The notes under the pieces: generated by a model
Database searches by the model: none
What the model was told of the DNA's origin: nothing
What the model saw: the letters and a program-made list of their open reading frames with translations, nothing else
Made by a program: the position numbers and the translations under genes
Assembly: GCA_965206395.1 (NCBI GenBank)
Contig: CBDBJK010000037.1
Location: 124,001 to 188,000 of the forward strand
DNA: 64,000 nt
Direction: 5' to 3'
Source of the DNA: CBDBJK01 sp965206395
Lineage (GTDB): Bacteria > Chloroflexota > Dehalococcoidia > Lucifugimonadales > CATOSD01
Shown here: piece by piece, positions 1 to 7,175 of the stretch
Numbering within the stretch: position 1 is the first letter of the stretch
Layout: each line of letters begins with the position of its first letter

Positions 1-1
1 T

Positions 2-589
2 ACGCTAGGGCTAAACGCCGCGAACACATTGCTGGCTGGCGCGGCTGGCGCGACAGCCGCTATGTACATCGTCCTTGTGCGCACAGGCAAGGTTAACATA
101 GAGATGGCTTGCAATGGTGCATTGGCGGGCCTGGTGGGAATCACCGCCCCAAGCGCATATGTGGACCCCTGGGCTGCCGTGGTCATTGGCCTGGTGGCGG
201 GCGGCATAATGATTGTCGGCGTCAGCTTCATCAAGAACATTCTCAAGGTCGATGACCCTGTCGGCGCGATAACCGTCCACGGCATCTGTGGCGCGTGGGG
301 ACTTCTGGCCGTCGGTATATTCGCGGTTGGTCACAATGACGTGTCCGGCCTGATAGATGGCAATCCTGGACAGCTTGTTCCGCAGATAGTCGGCATACTC
401 GTCGCCATAGGCTGGGGCCTCGGCACAGGGCTTGTGCTGTTCAAGGTACTGGATTTGACTATGGGTCTGAGAGCCTCGCGTGAGGAAGAGCTAGAAGGAC
501 TCGACGAGCCTGAGCATGGCGCGCTGGCTTACCCAGAGCTTACAGGGACGGGACCTGCCGTGGCCCCAAGCGGCACAGGCGATGATTAG
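2..589 (+). CDS. amt: Ammonium transporter (Amt family), C-terminal part
   Basis: This is the C-terminal ~195 residues of an Amt/MEP/Rh ammonium channel; the start lies beyond the left window edge, since the frame is open to base 2. The polytopic inner-membrane protein conducts ammonium/ammonia. The visible part begins with a small-residue helix (LNAANTLLAGAAGATAAMY) and continues through family-typical segments around NGALAGLVGITA, DDPVGAITVHGICGAWG and a last helix (VGILVAIGWGLGTGLVLF). The DDPxxAxxVHGxxGxWG segment carries the second pore histidine of the family. A charged cytosolic tail follows (LRASREEELEGLDEPEHG), the region that PII proteins contact in this family. Its position upstream of glnA fits nitrogen assimilation. 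Confidence 0.93.
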   Translation, partial: TLGLNAANTLLAGAAGATAAMYIVLVRTGKVNIEMACNGALAGLVGITAPSAYVDPWAAVVIGLVAGGIMIVGVSFIKNILKVDDPVGAITVHGICGAWGLLAVGIFAVGHNDVSGLIDGNPGQLVPQIVGILVAIGWGLGTGLVLFKVLDLTMGLRASREEELEGLDEPEHGALAYPELTGTGPAVAPSGTGDD

Positions 590-667
590 AACGCAAGATC
601 GTTATTTAAGCTAAAGCGGGTGCCGCTACCAGATTGATGCCTGTGCGTGGATAGATTCAGGCCGCAT

Positions 668-721
668 GTAACAGAAAGTTAACATTTGGGCAACATCTTG
701 GAAACATGGATGGGCTAGAAT
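668..721 (+). promoter_or_regulatory. GlnR-like four-site operator with a -10-like element
   Basis: Four AC dinucleotides stand at 671, 682, 693 and 704, exactly 11 nt apart, as GTAAC-n6-TTAAC-n6-GCAAC-n6-GAAAC (668-705). This matches the actinobacterial GlnR pattern gTnAC-n6-GaAAC repeated. A -10-like TAGAAT follows at 716-721 with no good -35, as in activator-dependent promoters. It lies between amt and the small membrane gene/glnA. A GlnR-like regulator is encoded at 44322-45023 in this window. The spacing is seen directly; the binding is inferred. Confidence 0.6.
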
Positions 722-760
722 GTTATCAATAAAGAAAATAACGGCTCAGGAGAGGTTTTG

Positions 761-853
761 ATGGAATTAGTTCTCGCAGGGGTAGCTTTCATTGGACTGT
801 TCGCCATGTGGGTAATCGTCCCTAGCCGCCTACGCAAGTCCAAACGCCAATAA
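761..853 (+). CDS. 30-residue single-span membrane peptide
   Basis: A short ORF begins at ATG 761 with a strong Shine-Dalgarno (AGGAGAGG, 748-755) five bases upstream. The product starts MELVLAGVAFIGLFAMW and ends PSRLRKSKRQ, which is one hydrophobic helix followed by a basic tail, so the C-terminus should face the cytoplasm (positive-inside rule). It is preceded by the GlnR-like box and followed by an intrinsic terminator at 915-950, so it may be its own short transcript as well as part of the nitrogen cluster. I do not recognise a named family. A role as a small regulator of Amt or GlnA is only a guess from position. Confidence 0.6.
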   Translation: MELVLAGVAFIGLFAMWVIVPSRLRKSKRQ

Positions 854-914
854 TACACTCCGGTCATCGTAGACCGCTTCGTACAATTTGATACTCTCGC
901 TTATTCATGCTCTG

Positions 915-950
915 ACTGCCTCCATTTCTTTCTCAATGGAGGCAGTTTCA
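915..950 (+). terminator. Intrinsic terminator between small ORF and glnA
   Basis: A perfect 12-bp inverted repeat (actgcctccatt / aatggaggcagt, 915-926 and 935-946) with an 8-nt loop is followed by a short T-rich stretch. It would separate the small membrane gene from glnA or attenuate read-through. Confidence 0.7.
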
Positions 951-1017
951 TATCTAGCCGATGAGAGGCAGAACGTTGTAAGATAGATTCTGCGTTTTGG
1001 TAACGGGAGGCGAGGCT

Positions 1018-2355
1018 ATGGCAGAGGAAAACTCAGAAGCTATCCAGTACGCTCTTCATGAGGCTAGAGAGAACGATGTCAAGTTCATACGTCTCTGGTT
1101 TACAGACATCCTTGGCAGCCTGAAAGGGTTCGCCATAACGGTGGAGGAGCTGGAGAATGTGTTGACGCGAGGCATGGGCTTCGACGGCTCGGCTATCGAA
1201 GGCTTCGCGCGATCCGACGAGCGAGACCTTTACGCCCTGCCTGACCCGACCACGTTCAGCGTTCTTCCCTGGCGGCCTCGCACGAACGCCGTCGCCAGAA
1301 TGTTCTGCGACATCGTTACCCCGGACGAGAGGCCTTTCGAGGGCGACCCGCGCTTCGTGCTGAGGCGCAACCTTGAACGGGCGGCAAAACTCGGATTCAC
1401 TTACTACGTCGGGCCAGAGGTCGAGCACTTCTACTTCAAGAACTCCACTGGTACCGAGCCGATTGACCATGAGGGCTATTTCGGTCAGGATGCTACAGGC
1501 CTGTCCACCGAGCTAAGGCGGGAGACGGTTTTGATGCTGGAAGAGCTTGGAATCCCCGTAGAGTCCAGCCATCACGAAGCCGCGCCAAGCCAGCATGAGA
1601 TAGACCTTCGCCACACCGACGCCTTGACTATGGCAGATACGCTGATGACCTACCGCCTGGTCGTCAAAGAAATAGCTATGAAACACGGCTGCTATGCCAC
1701 TTTCATGCCCAAGCCAGTTGACGGCATCAACGGCAGCGGAATGCACACTCACCAGTCGCTATTCAAGGGCAATCGAAACGCGTTCTTCAACGGCGAGGAG
1801 CGTTATCAACTGTCGAACGTCGCCAGATGCTTTATTGCCGGGCTGATGCGCCACGCAAGGGAGATTACCCTGGTAACCAACCAGTGGGTGAACTCCTACA
1901 AGCGACTTGTTCCAAGATTTGAAGCGCCTGTGTACGTCTCCTGGGCCACCGTCAATCGCTCCGACCTCATTCGCGTCCCCGCCTACAAGACCGGGCGAGA
2001 GGAGTCACGTCGCATCGAGTACCGCGCCCCGGACTCTGCGTGTAACCCGTACCTGACCTTTAGCGTCATGCTCGCGGCGGGGTTGGAAGGCATCGAGAAA
2101 GAGTACACCTTGCCTCCTCCTGTCGAATCCGACGTTTACCTCATGACCGAGCAGGAGCGCAGGGCGCAGGAAATCGAGGCCCTCCCAGGGAGCCTGTGGG
2201 AGGCGATTCAAGTCACCGAGAACAGCGAGCTAGTCCACAATGCCCTTGGAGATTACGTCTTCCGCAGGTTCATCGAGAACAAGAAGATCGAGTGGGAGCA
2301 GTACAACTCCCAGGTCAGCGAATACGAGATCAACCGTTACCTGCCGATGCTGTAG
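1018..2355 (+). CDS. glnA: Glutamine synthetase type I
   Basis: Glutamine synthetase (EC 6.3.1.2) makes glutamine from glutamate, ammonia and ATP as a cytosolic dodecamer. ATG 1018 is chosen because GGGAGG (1005-1010) lies seven bases upstream; a TTG at 997 is also open. The 445-residue product fits GSI. Visible motifs are MGFDGSAIEGFARSDERDLY (N-terminal beta-grasp domain end), the metal/glutamate-binding VGPEVEHFYF, SSHHEAAPSQHEID, NGSGMHTHQSLF, and NRSDLIRVPAYKTGREESRR near the ATP/ammonium site. I see no clear adenylylation-site insertion, which suggests the GSI-alpha type. The GlnR-like box upstream implies nitrogen control. Confidence 0.97.
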   Translation: MAEENSEAIQYALHEARENDVKFIRLWFTDILGSLKGFAITVEELENVLTRGMGFDGSAIEGFARSDERDLYALPDPTTFSVLPWRPRTNAVARMFCDIVTPDERPFEGDPRFVLRRNLERAAKLGFTYYVGPEVEHFYFKNSTGTEPIDHEGYFGQDATGLSTELRRETVLMLEELGIPVESSHHEAAPSQHEIDLRHTDALTMADTLMTYRLVVKEIAMKHGCYATFMPKPVDGINGSGMHTHQSLFKGNRNAFFNGEERYQLSNVARCFIAGLMRHAREITLVTNQWVNSYKRLVPRFEAPVYVSWATVNRSDLIRVPAYKTGREESRRIEYRAPDSACNPYLTFSVMLAAGLEGIEKEYTLPPPVESDVYLMTEQERRAQEIEALPGSLWEAIQVTENSELVHNALGDYVFRRFIENKKIEWEQYNSQVSEYEINRYLPML

Positions 2356-2373
2356 CTTGTTTGCCCTCTCCTT

Positions 2374-2574
2374 CTAATTATTGCCTACCCATCCTGAATT
2401 GACGCAGACGTAAATCATTCCGGCTGCGCTATCGACCTTCATGCGACCCCTCTCTGTGGCCTCATCGCAGTCGCCTGCGGGCGGCATTCCTGGGGTAAGG
2501 TCAAGCTGGGTATATCCTCTTACCTGCAACGCGCTCGCCGGGGTTGTCGTGCGAATACCTACACTCTTATAGAA
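2374..2574 (-). pseudogene. Truncated tail-fibre/trimeric-repeat-like protein, C-terminal fragment
   Basis: The minus-strand frame ends in a fragment reading VGIRTTTPASALQVRGYTQL ... then RMKVDSAAGMIYVCVNSGWV. The 'GIxTTTPxSALQV' opening and the 'xxxKVDxxxGxxYVCxxxGW' ending are typical of phage tail-fibre or chaperone-type adhesin C-termini. Its upstream half is missing because the IS3 element begins at 2575, and no continuation is found on the other side of the element. The fragment is therefore a remnant left by insertion plus deletion or rearrangement. The family assignment is from motif memory only. Confidence 0.5.
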
Positions 2575-2663
2575 TGAGGTGGTACCCAAAAACTAGACAA
2601 CTGGCTAAGAGAGAGTCCAGCTCCTAAAATAACCGGCAACTAACCGACGTGAAGGAGCAGGAC

Positions 2664-2948
2664 ATGAAGCAGACGAGGAATAAGCACAGTCCGGCGTTCA
2701 AGGCCAAGGTGGCCCTGGCCGCCCTTGCGGGGGAAGAGACCATCGCCCAGCTGGCCAGCCGATTTGAGGTCCATCCCAGTCAGATTCACGCCTGGAAAAG
2801 GGCCCTGGTGGAAGGAGCCCCGGAGCTATTTGCCACCAATCAGAAATCCCAGGAGAAAGCCAAGGAAGCTCAGATTAACCACCTCTACCGGCACATCGGC
2901 CAGCTGAAGGTGGAACGCGATTTTTTGTCGGAAAGGTCCGGTCTATGA
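2664..2948 (+). CDS. IS3 transposase OrfA (HTH)
   Basis: The 94-residue OrfA carries the helix-turn-helix of IS3-family elements (FKAKVALAALAGEETIAQLA then SQIHAWKRALVEGAPELF), followed by a short leucine-rich segment that in the family dimerises with the OrfAB product. ATG 2664 is preferred over GTG 2649 because AAGGAG lies just upstream of it. The last four bases overlap orfB in an ATGA arrangement. In the family, OrfAB is produced by frameshifting at this overlap; I do not see which slippery site is used here. Confidence 0.88.
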   Translation: MKQTRNKHSPAFKAKVALAALAGEETIAQLASRFEVHPSQIHAWKRALVEGAPELFATNQKSQEKAKEAQINHLYRHIGQLKVERDFLSERSGL

Positions 2949-3880
2949 GTCGCAGCATACGGCGAGCCATGATAGACCGAGACCACCAGCAGCTGTCTTT
3001 GGTGCGTCAATGTATCCTGCTGGACGTCAGCCGGGCCTCGGTGTACTACCGGCCGGTACCGACCAGGGCAGAAGACCTGGAGTTGATGGCCCTGATGGAC
3101 CGTCAGTATTTGAAGACCCCCTTCTACGGCTCCAGGAAGATGAAGGCCTGGCTGCTGCAACAGGGCTATCTGGTGAGCCGAAAAAGGGTTCGAAGGCTGA
3201 TGCGGTTGATGGGTCTGGAAGCCATCTACCGGCGTCCCAACACCAGCAAACCAGCGCCGGGACACCGGATCTTTCCCTATCTGCTGAAGGGAGTGGAGGT
3301 TAATCGGGTCGACCAGGTCTGGGCCGCGGACATCACCTACATCCCCATGGCGAAGGGCTTCCTGTACCTGGTGGCCATCATGGACTGGCACAGCCGGCAC
3401 GTGCTGGCCTGGAAGCTCTCCAACACCATGGACACCAGCTTCTGCGTGGCGGCGTTGGAGGAAGCCCTGGGTAAGGGACGACCGGAGATATTCAACACTG
3501 ACCAGGGGAGTCAGTTCACCAGTGAGGCCTTTACCCAGACGTTGCAGGAGCAGAGGGTCCAGGTCAGCATGGATGGTAAGGGTAGGTACCTGGACAACAT
3601 CTTCGTGGAGCGGCTGTGGCGGAGCATCAAGTACGAGGAGGTGTATCTGAAAGCTTACCAGACCGTCGCCGAGGCCCGAACTGGGATCAATGCCTACCTG
3701 GAGTTCTACAACCGGCAGAGGCCTCACCAGGCTTTGGGCTACCGGACCCCAGCAGAGGTGTACCAACATGGCCAGGAAGAAAGGGGAGCAGCAGCTGAAG
3801 AAGCAGGGCTGCCATCGGGCTTGGTGAAACCTAGCGCAGGGGTGGGAGACTCTCTTAATTTAGCCCTCGTGCTGTCTTAA
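2945..3880 (+). CDS. IS3 transposase OrfB (DDE integrase core)
   Basis: The 311-residue catalytic ORF has an N-terminal HTH_21-type segment (YGSRKMKAWLLQQGYLVSRK) and an rve integrase core. The DDE residues are visible as the Asp of VWAADITYIP, the Asp of FNTDQGSQFTS and the Glu of VERLWRSIKYEEVYL. The C-terminal YNRQRPHQALGYRTPAE is characteristic. The ORF is intact, so the element could be active in cis. Confidence 0.93.
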   Translation: MSRSIRRAMIDRDHQQLSLVRQCILLDVSRASVYYRPVPTRAEDLELMALMDRQYLKTPFYGSRKMKAWLLQQGYLVSRKRVRRLMRLMGLEAIYRRPNTSKPAPGHRIFPYLLKGVEVNRVDQVWAADITYIPMAKGFLYLVAIMDWHSRHVLAWKLSNTMDTSFCVAALEEALGKGRPEIFNTDQGSQFTSEAFTQTLQEQRVQVSMDGKGRYLDNIFVERLWRSIKYEEVYLKAYQTVAEARTGINAYLEFYNRQRPHQALGYRTPAEVYQHGQEERGAAAEEAGLPSGLVKPSAGVGDSLNLALVLS

Positions 3881-3897
3881 TAATGGGGTCCACCTTA

Positions 3898-4027
3898 GTC
3901 CGCACGCGCCGTCGGAAAGAAAGAGAACGTGGTCAAAGCCCTTCAGCACGCGGGATTGAAAAAGCTGAGAAATATACTGGGCCAAGAGTCGTCCATTGCG
4001 ATCACCCTTCAGAGTCGGGAAGCATGA
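3898..4027 (+). pseudogene. C-terminal remnant of an ECF-type sigma factor
   Basis: Immediately right of the IS3 end the frame reads ARAVGKKENVVKALQHAGLKK followed by LRNIL and a short tail to TGA at 4025. This is the region-4 recognition-helix end of an RNA polymerase sigma-70/ECF factor (family pattern gkxxxtVKxLQhRaLxxLR). The rest of the gene is absent. The stop lies 19 bases before the next gene, the usual arrangement of a sigma factor and its membrane partner. Confidence 0.7.
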
Positions 4028-4046
4028 AAGCGCCGGTGATTTTAAT

Positions 4047-4928
4047 ATGAGCCGCAACTTTGATGACATACTGAACGACTGCCTCGAACGAGTCTCTAAA
4101 GGCGAGGACGCGCAGCAGTGCGTCAAACGCTATCCTGAACACGCGGACCAACTCTTTCCGCTGCTCCAGCTTGCTACAGCTACGACTCAGGCAGCACACT
4201 CGACCTCATATAGCTCTGAAGCCAAGGCGCGCGGCCTCGCCCGGCTGACGCAAGCGTTGGCCGAAGGGAAAACGTCGAAAAAGCGCCGCGCTCCCCTACT
4301 CTTCAATATGCCATTTGCCAAGCCGATTCTTATCGCGTTTGTCGCAGTGATGATTACCGCGATGGCCGCGGGAGGCACCACGGTGGCATCTTCCAACAGC
4401 GTGCCAGGGGAGCCTCTGTACTGGGTCAAGACGACCAAAGAAAGCATCTCGCTCAGATTCTTCCGCCGATCAGACGCGGGCAAGTCTCAGGCGCACGTCC
4501 GTCTGGCAAGCGTGCGAGGCCAGGAGATGCAGCGATTGATGGCAAAGGGCAACTTCCAGGAGGCCGAGAAGCTGACCCTTAGGATACGGGAGCACCTGAA
4601 CCGCTCTGCGTCCTATGCTGGGGTTGTCGTGTTAGCCGGGCCTGCTGAGATGCCGGGGCAAGTGAGGCGCGGGCCGAACATCACAGAGTTGAAGAGGCTG
4701 CTAGAGAGGAATGAGAAGTTGCTTTCGGAGCGGCTGTCTACAATGCTGCAAAATGTGCCCCCTTATCAGAGGCAGCGAGTTCGGACGATTGTAGGCCAAT
4801 CCGATCTATGGTACAGGGTATTCATCCAGGCCCTGGAAGACGGTGGACCTCAGAAAAGGCGACATTTTTTCATTGTGGTACCACCTGGAAACAATATTGT
4901 AACGCCGGGCACTCCCAGCGGTCGTTGA
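4047..4928 (+). CDS. DUF5667-like single-pass membrane protein, likely sigma-factor partner
   Basis: The product is 293 residues from ATG 4047. An N-terminal cytosolic segment (NFDDILNDCLERVSKGEDAQ) resembles the start of Chloroflexota proteins encoded behind ECF sigma factors. A transmembrane helix follows at about residues 92-112 (AKPILIAFVAVMITAMAAGG), then the extracytoplasmic motif SVPGEPLYWVKTTKESISL, typical of DUF5667. The rest is a charged helical region rich in Arg/Glu. In this family such proteins are presumed anti-sigma or envelope-sensing factors. Its sigma gene is destroyed by the IS3 event, so it may now be an orphan. The function is inferred from context. Confidence 0.72.
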   Translation: MSRNFDDILNDCLERVSKGEDAQQCVKRYPEHADQLFPLLQLATATTQAAHSTSYSSEAKARGLARLTQALAEGKTSKKRRAPLLFNMPFAKPILIAFVAVMITAMAAGGTTVASSNSVPGEPLYWVKTTKESISLRFFRRSDAGKSQAHVRLASVRGQEMQRLMAKGNFQEAEKLTLRIREHLNRSASYAGVVVLAGPAEMPGQVRRGPNITELKRLLERNEKLLSERLSTMLQNVPPYQRQRVRTIVGQSDLWYRVFIQALEDGGPQKRRHFFIVVPPGNNIVTPGTPSGR

Positions 4929-5369
4929 CCCTTTCCGCCGACCACGTAAGGGCATTTTCTTCTCCCTGCATAAATGGACGAGGCGGCCCAAAAATGCTGT
5001 GTGAATGAAACTCGCACTTCCCGAAGTAACTACTACACCTTGTGATGTTTTCACACCAAGATAGGTCATGATTGCCGTTGTAATCCTGGTTCGCGTCAGC
5101 TAACGTTTAACGCAAGCAAGCTGCAGGGAATCCGAAAACGCTCTCCCCAATCCACGATTTCATGGTTCAGATTGGACTTTCAGTCTGTTTTGTAACCCAA
5201 TGAATTCGCAATACATGAAAAGAATATTGGGAATTGATAGTCCAGACCCTTCCAAATTTACTGTAAGTAGTAGTACAATACACAACTGTGACAATTGGGC
5301 CTGTAGTTAGACACGCAATCTTAATGTGTCTTATAGCTCGCTCACGGGAGGTTCGTTCGTTAACGACGC
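4929..5369. other. Long intergenic region upstream of the ABC exporter
   Basis: No coding sequence is supported here. The only structured item I see is a short inverted repeat AGACAC-n11-GTGTCT at 5309-5331, about 40 bases before the exporter start, which could be an operator for a local repressor. A GGGAGG at 5346 is too far (18 nt) to serve ATG 5370. No clear promoter hexamer pair was found. Confidence 0.35.
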
Positions 5370-7175
5370 ATGAGAATACTTCTTCGAATAATAGGCATAG
5401 CACTCCAACATAAGTGGCAACTGATAGGTGCGTACACCTCCATGGCGGGAGCGGTTGTTGCGTACCTGCTTATGCCAGCGATCTTTGGCAACGCCATAGA
5501 CAAGATTTACGATATATTCAAAGATGGCGGCGTCACCGAGCTTCCAGAGGGCGAGATACTTGTAGCGGTCCTGATTATACTGGGGCTGAGCATCATTCGA
5601 GGTGTGCTATCCTTTTGGCAGACATATCTGGGAGAGGCTCTTTCGCAGTATGTTTCTTATGACATACGCAACTCCTTCTACGACCATGTTCAACGTATGA
5701 GCTTCGGGTTCCACGACCGCCATCACACCGGCAACCTGATGTCCAGGGCCATCACCGATGTGGAAAACATCCGCATGTTCATTAACATGGGGCTGGTGCG
5801 GACTCCCTACTTCCTGACCCTGTTCATAGTAGTGGCGATTATTCTTTTGCGGCTCGACTGGCGTTTAGGACTCTTGAGCACCAGCTTCCTGCCCTTCGTC
5901 GCTTATAACTCCGCCGTCGTCAGGCTGAAAATGCGGGCCATCTGGACGAGCGTGCAGGAAAAGATGGCCGAGCTAAACACTGTGCTTCAGGAGAACCTGA
6001 CCGGCGTGCGCGTCGTCAAGGCGTTTGCGGCTGAGGATTACGAGGAAGCGAAATACAACACACGAAACGCGGACGTTGCCGAAGACATGGTGGAGGCCGA
6101 GAAGCTACGCGCCTCCAACACCTCCTTTATGTCCTTCACGTTCTTGATAGCGCTGGCGTTAATCTTGTGGTTTGGTGGTCGACAAGTCATCAATGGGAAC
6201 ATGACTCCGGGAGAATTGGCTGAGTTCATTTTCTACATGCAGATCCTTTCCATGCCGGTGCGCATGACAGGCTGGATGGTCAACGCCTATGCCAGGGCTA
6301 CCTCCGCAGGTCAGCGATTGTTCGAAATAATGGATACCGAGTCTCCTGTTCAGGAACTGCCCTCCGCTCGTGAGATGTCTCGTGCCAGCGGCCACGTCAA
6401 ATTTGAGAACGTGAGCTTTAGCTACGACAACGGCGTTCCAGTATTGAAAAACATTAGCATCGACGTCGAGCCGGGCAAAGTCATAGCCCTGCTCGGAGCG
6501 CCAGGCAGTGGCAAAAGCACCATCGTCAATCTGATCTCTCGATTCTACGATGTGGCGTCGGGGCGCATCACCATAGACGACATCGACATCAGCCAGGTAA
6601 CGCTTGAATCGCTACGGCGCAACGTTGGCTTCGTGCAACAGGACGTCTTCTTGTTCACCGCCAGCATGAAGGAAAACATCGCCTACGGACGCGAAAGCGC
6701 GTCGATGGACGAGATCGTTCAGGCGGCGGGAGTCGCCCAACTGCACGAATTCATTACCTCTCTGGATGAGAGCTACGACACGGCTATCGGCGAGCGCGGC
6801 TCAACCCTATCCGGCGGGCAGAGACAACGAATGTCCATCGCTCGTGCGGTGCTATTAGACCCGCCCGTGTTGATTCTAGATGACTCCACCTCAAGCGTTG
6901 ACGCCAACACGGAGGATCAGATCCGCAAGGCAATGGAATCGGTGATGCGCGGGCGCACAACGTTCGTCATCGCGCACAGGCTCAGCACCGTCCACAGGGC
7001 CGACATGATACTTGTGATGAAAGATGGCGAAATTGCCGAGCAAGGCACGCACCAGGAACTGCTATCTAGAGGCGGCCTGTACCGAGACATATACGAGCTT
7101 CAACTTCGACCTCAGGAAGAGGTGATGCGGGAAATTGAAGCGCCCGTGATGGTCAAAAGAGAGGGTTCCAGATGA
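5370..7175 (+). CDS. ABC exporter half-transporter with degenerate catalytic site
   Basis: This 601-residue half-transporter has an N-terminal six-helix exporter domain (to about residue 310) and a C-terminal nucleotide-binding domain. Visible motifs are Walker A GAPGSGKST (about 377), Q-loop VGFVQQDVFLF, signature LSGGQRQR, Walker B VLILDD and H-loop IAHRLST. The residue after the Walker B Asp is Asp, not the catalytic Glu (LILDDSTSSVD). That is the hallmark of the degenerate member of heterodimeric exporters such as TM287/288 and BmrCD. The gene overlaps the next ABC gene by four bases (ATGA), implying translational coupling and heterodimer assembly. The substrate (drug, lipid or peptide) cannot be told from sequence. 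Confidence 0.92.
   Translation: MRILLRIIGIALQHKWQLIGAYTSMAGAVVAYLLMPAIFGNAIDKIYDIFKDGGVTELPEGEILVAVLIILGLSIIRGVLSFWQTYLGEALSQYVSYDIRNSFYDHVQRMSFGFHDRHHTGNLMSRAITDVENIRMFINMGLVRTPYFLTLFIVVAIILLRLDWRLGLLSTSFLPFVAYNSAVVRLKMRAIWTSVQEKMAELNTVLQENLTGVRVVKAFAAEDYEEAKYNTRNADVAEDMVEAEKLRASNTSFMSFTFLIALALILWFGGRQVINGNMTPGELAEFIFYMQILSMPVRMTGWMVNAYARATSAGQRLFEIMDTESPVQELPSAREMSRASGHVKFENVSFSYDNGVPVLKNISIDVEPGKVIALLGAPGSGKSTIVNLISRFYDVASGRITIDDIDISQVTLESLRRNVGFVQQDVFLFTASMKENIAYGRESASMDEIVQAAGVAQLHEFITSLDESYDTAIGERGSTLSGGQRQRMSIARAVLLDPPVLILDDSTSSVDANTEDQIRKAMESVMRGRTTFVIAHRLSTVHRADMILVMKDGEIAEQGTHQELLSRGGLYRDIYELQLRPQEEVMREIEAPVMVKREGSR

Larger units (their letters stand above)
2575..3897 (+). mobile_element. 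IS3-family insertion sequence
   Basis: A 1323-bp element has imperfect terminal inverted repeats beginning TGAGGTGGTACCC on the left and, reverse-complemented, TAAGGTGGACCCC on the right. It carries overlapping orfA and orfB in the usual IS3 order. No target-site duplication is visible (gaa to the left, gtc to the right), and the two flanks belong to unrelated genes, so this copy marks a deletion or rearrangement boundary. Confidence 0.88.

Noticed and set aside
2885..3769. A 294-codon minus-strand frame across IS3 orfB
   Set aside because: Antisense to the catalytic transposase ORF, with low-complexity-like composition and no family resemblance.
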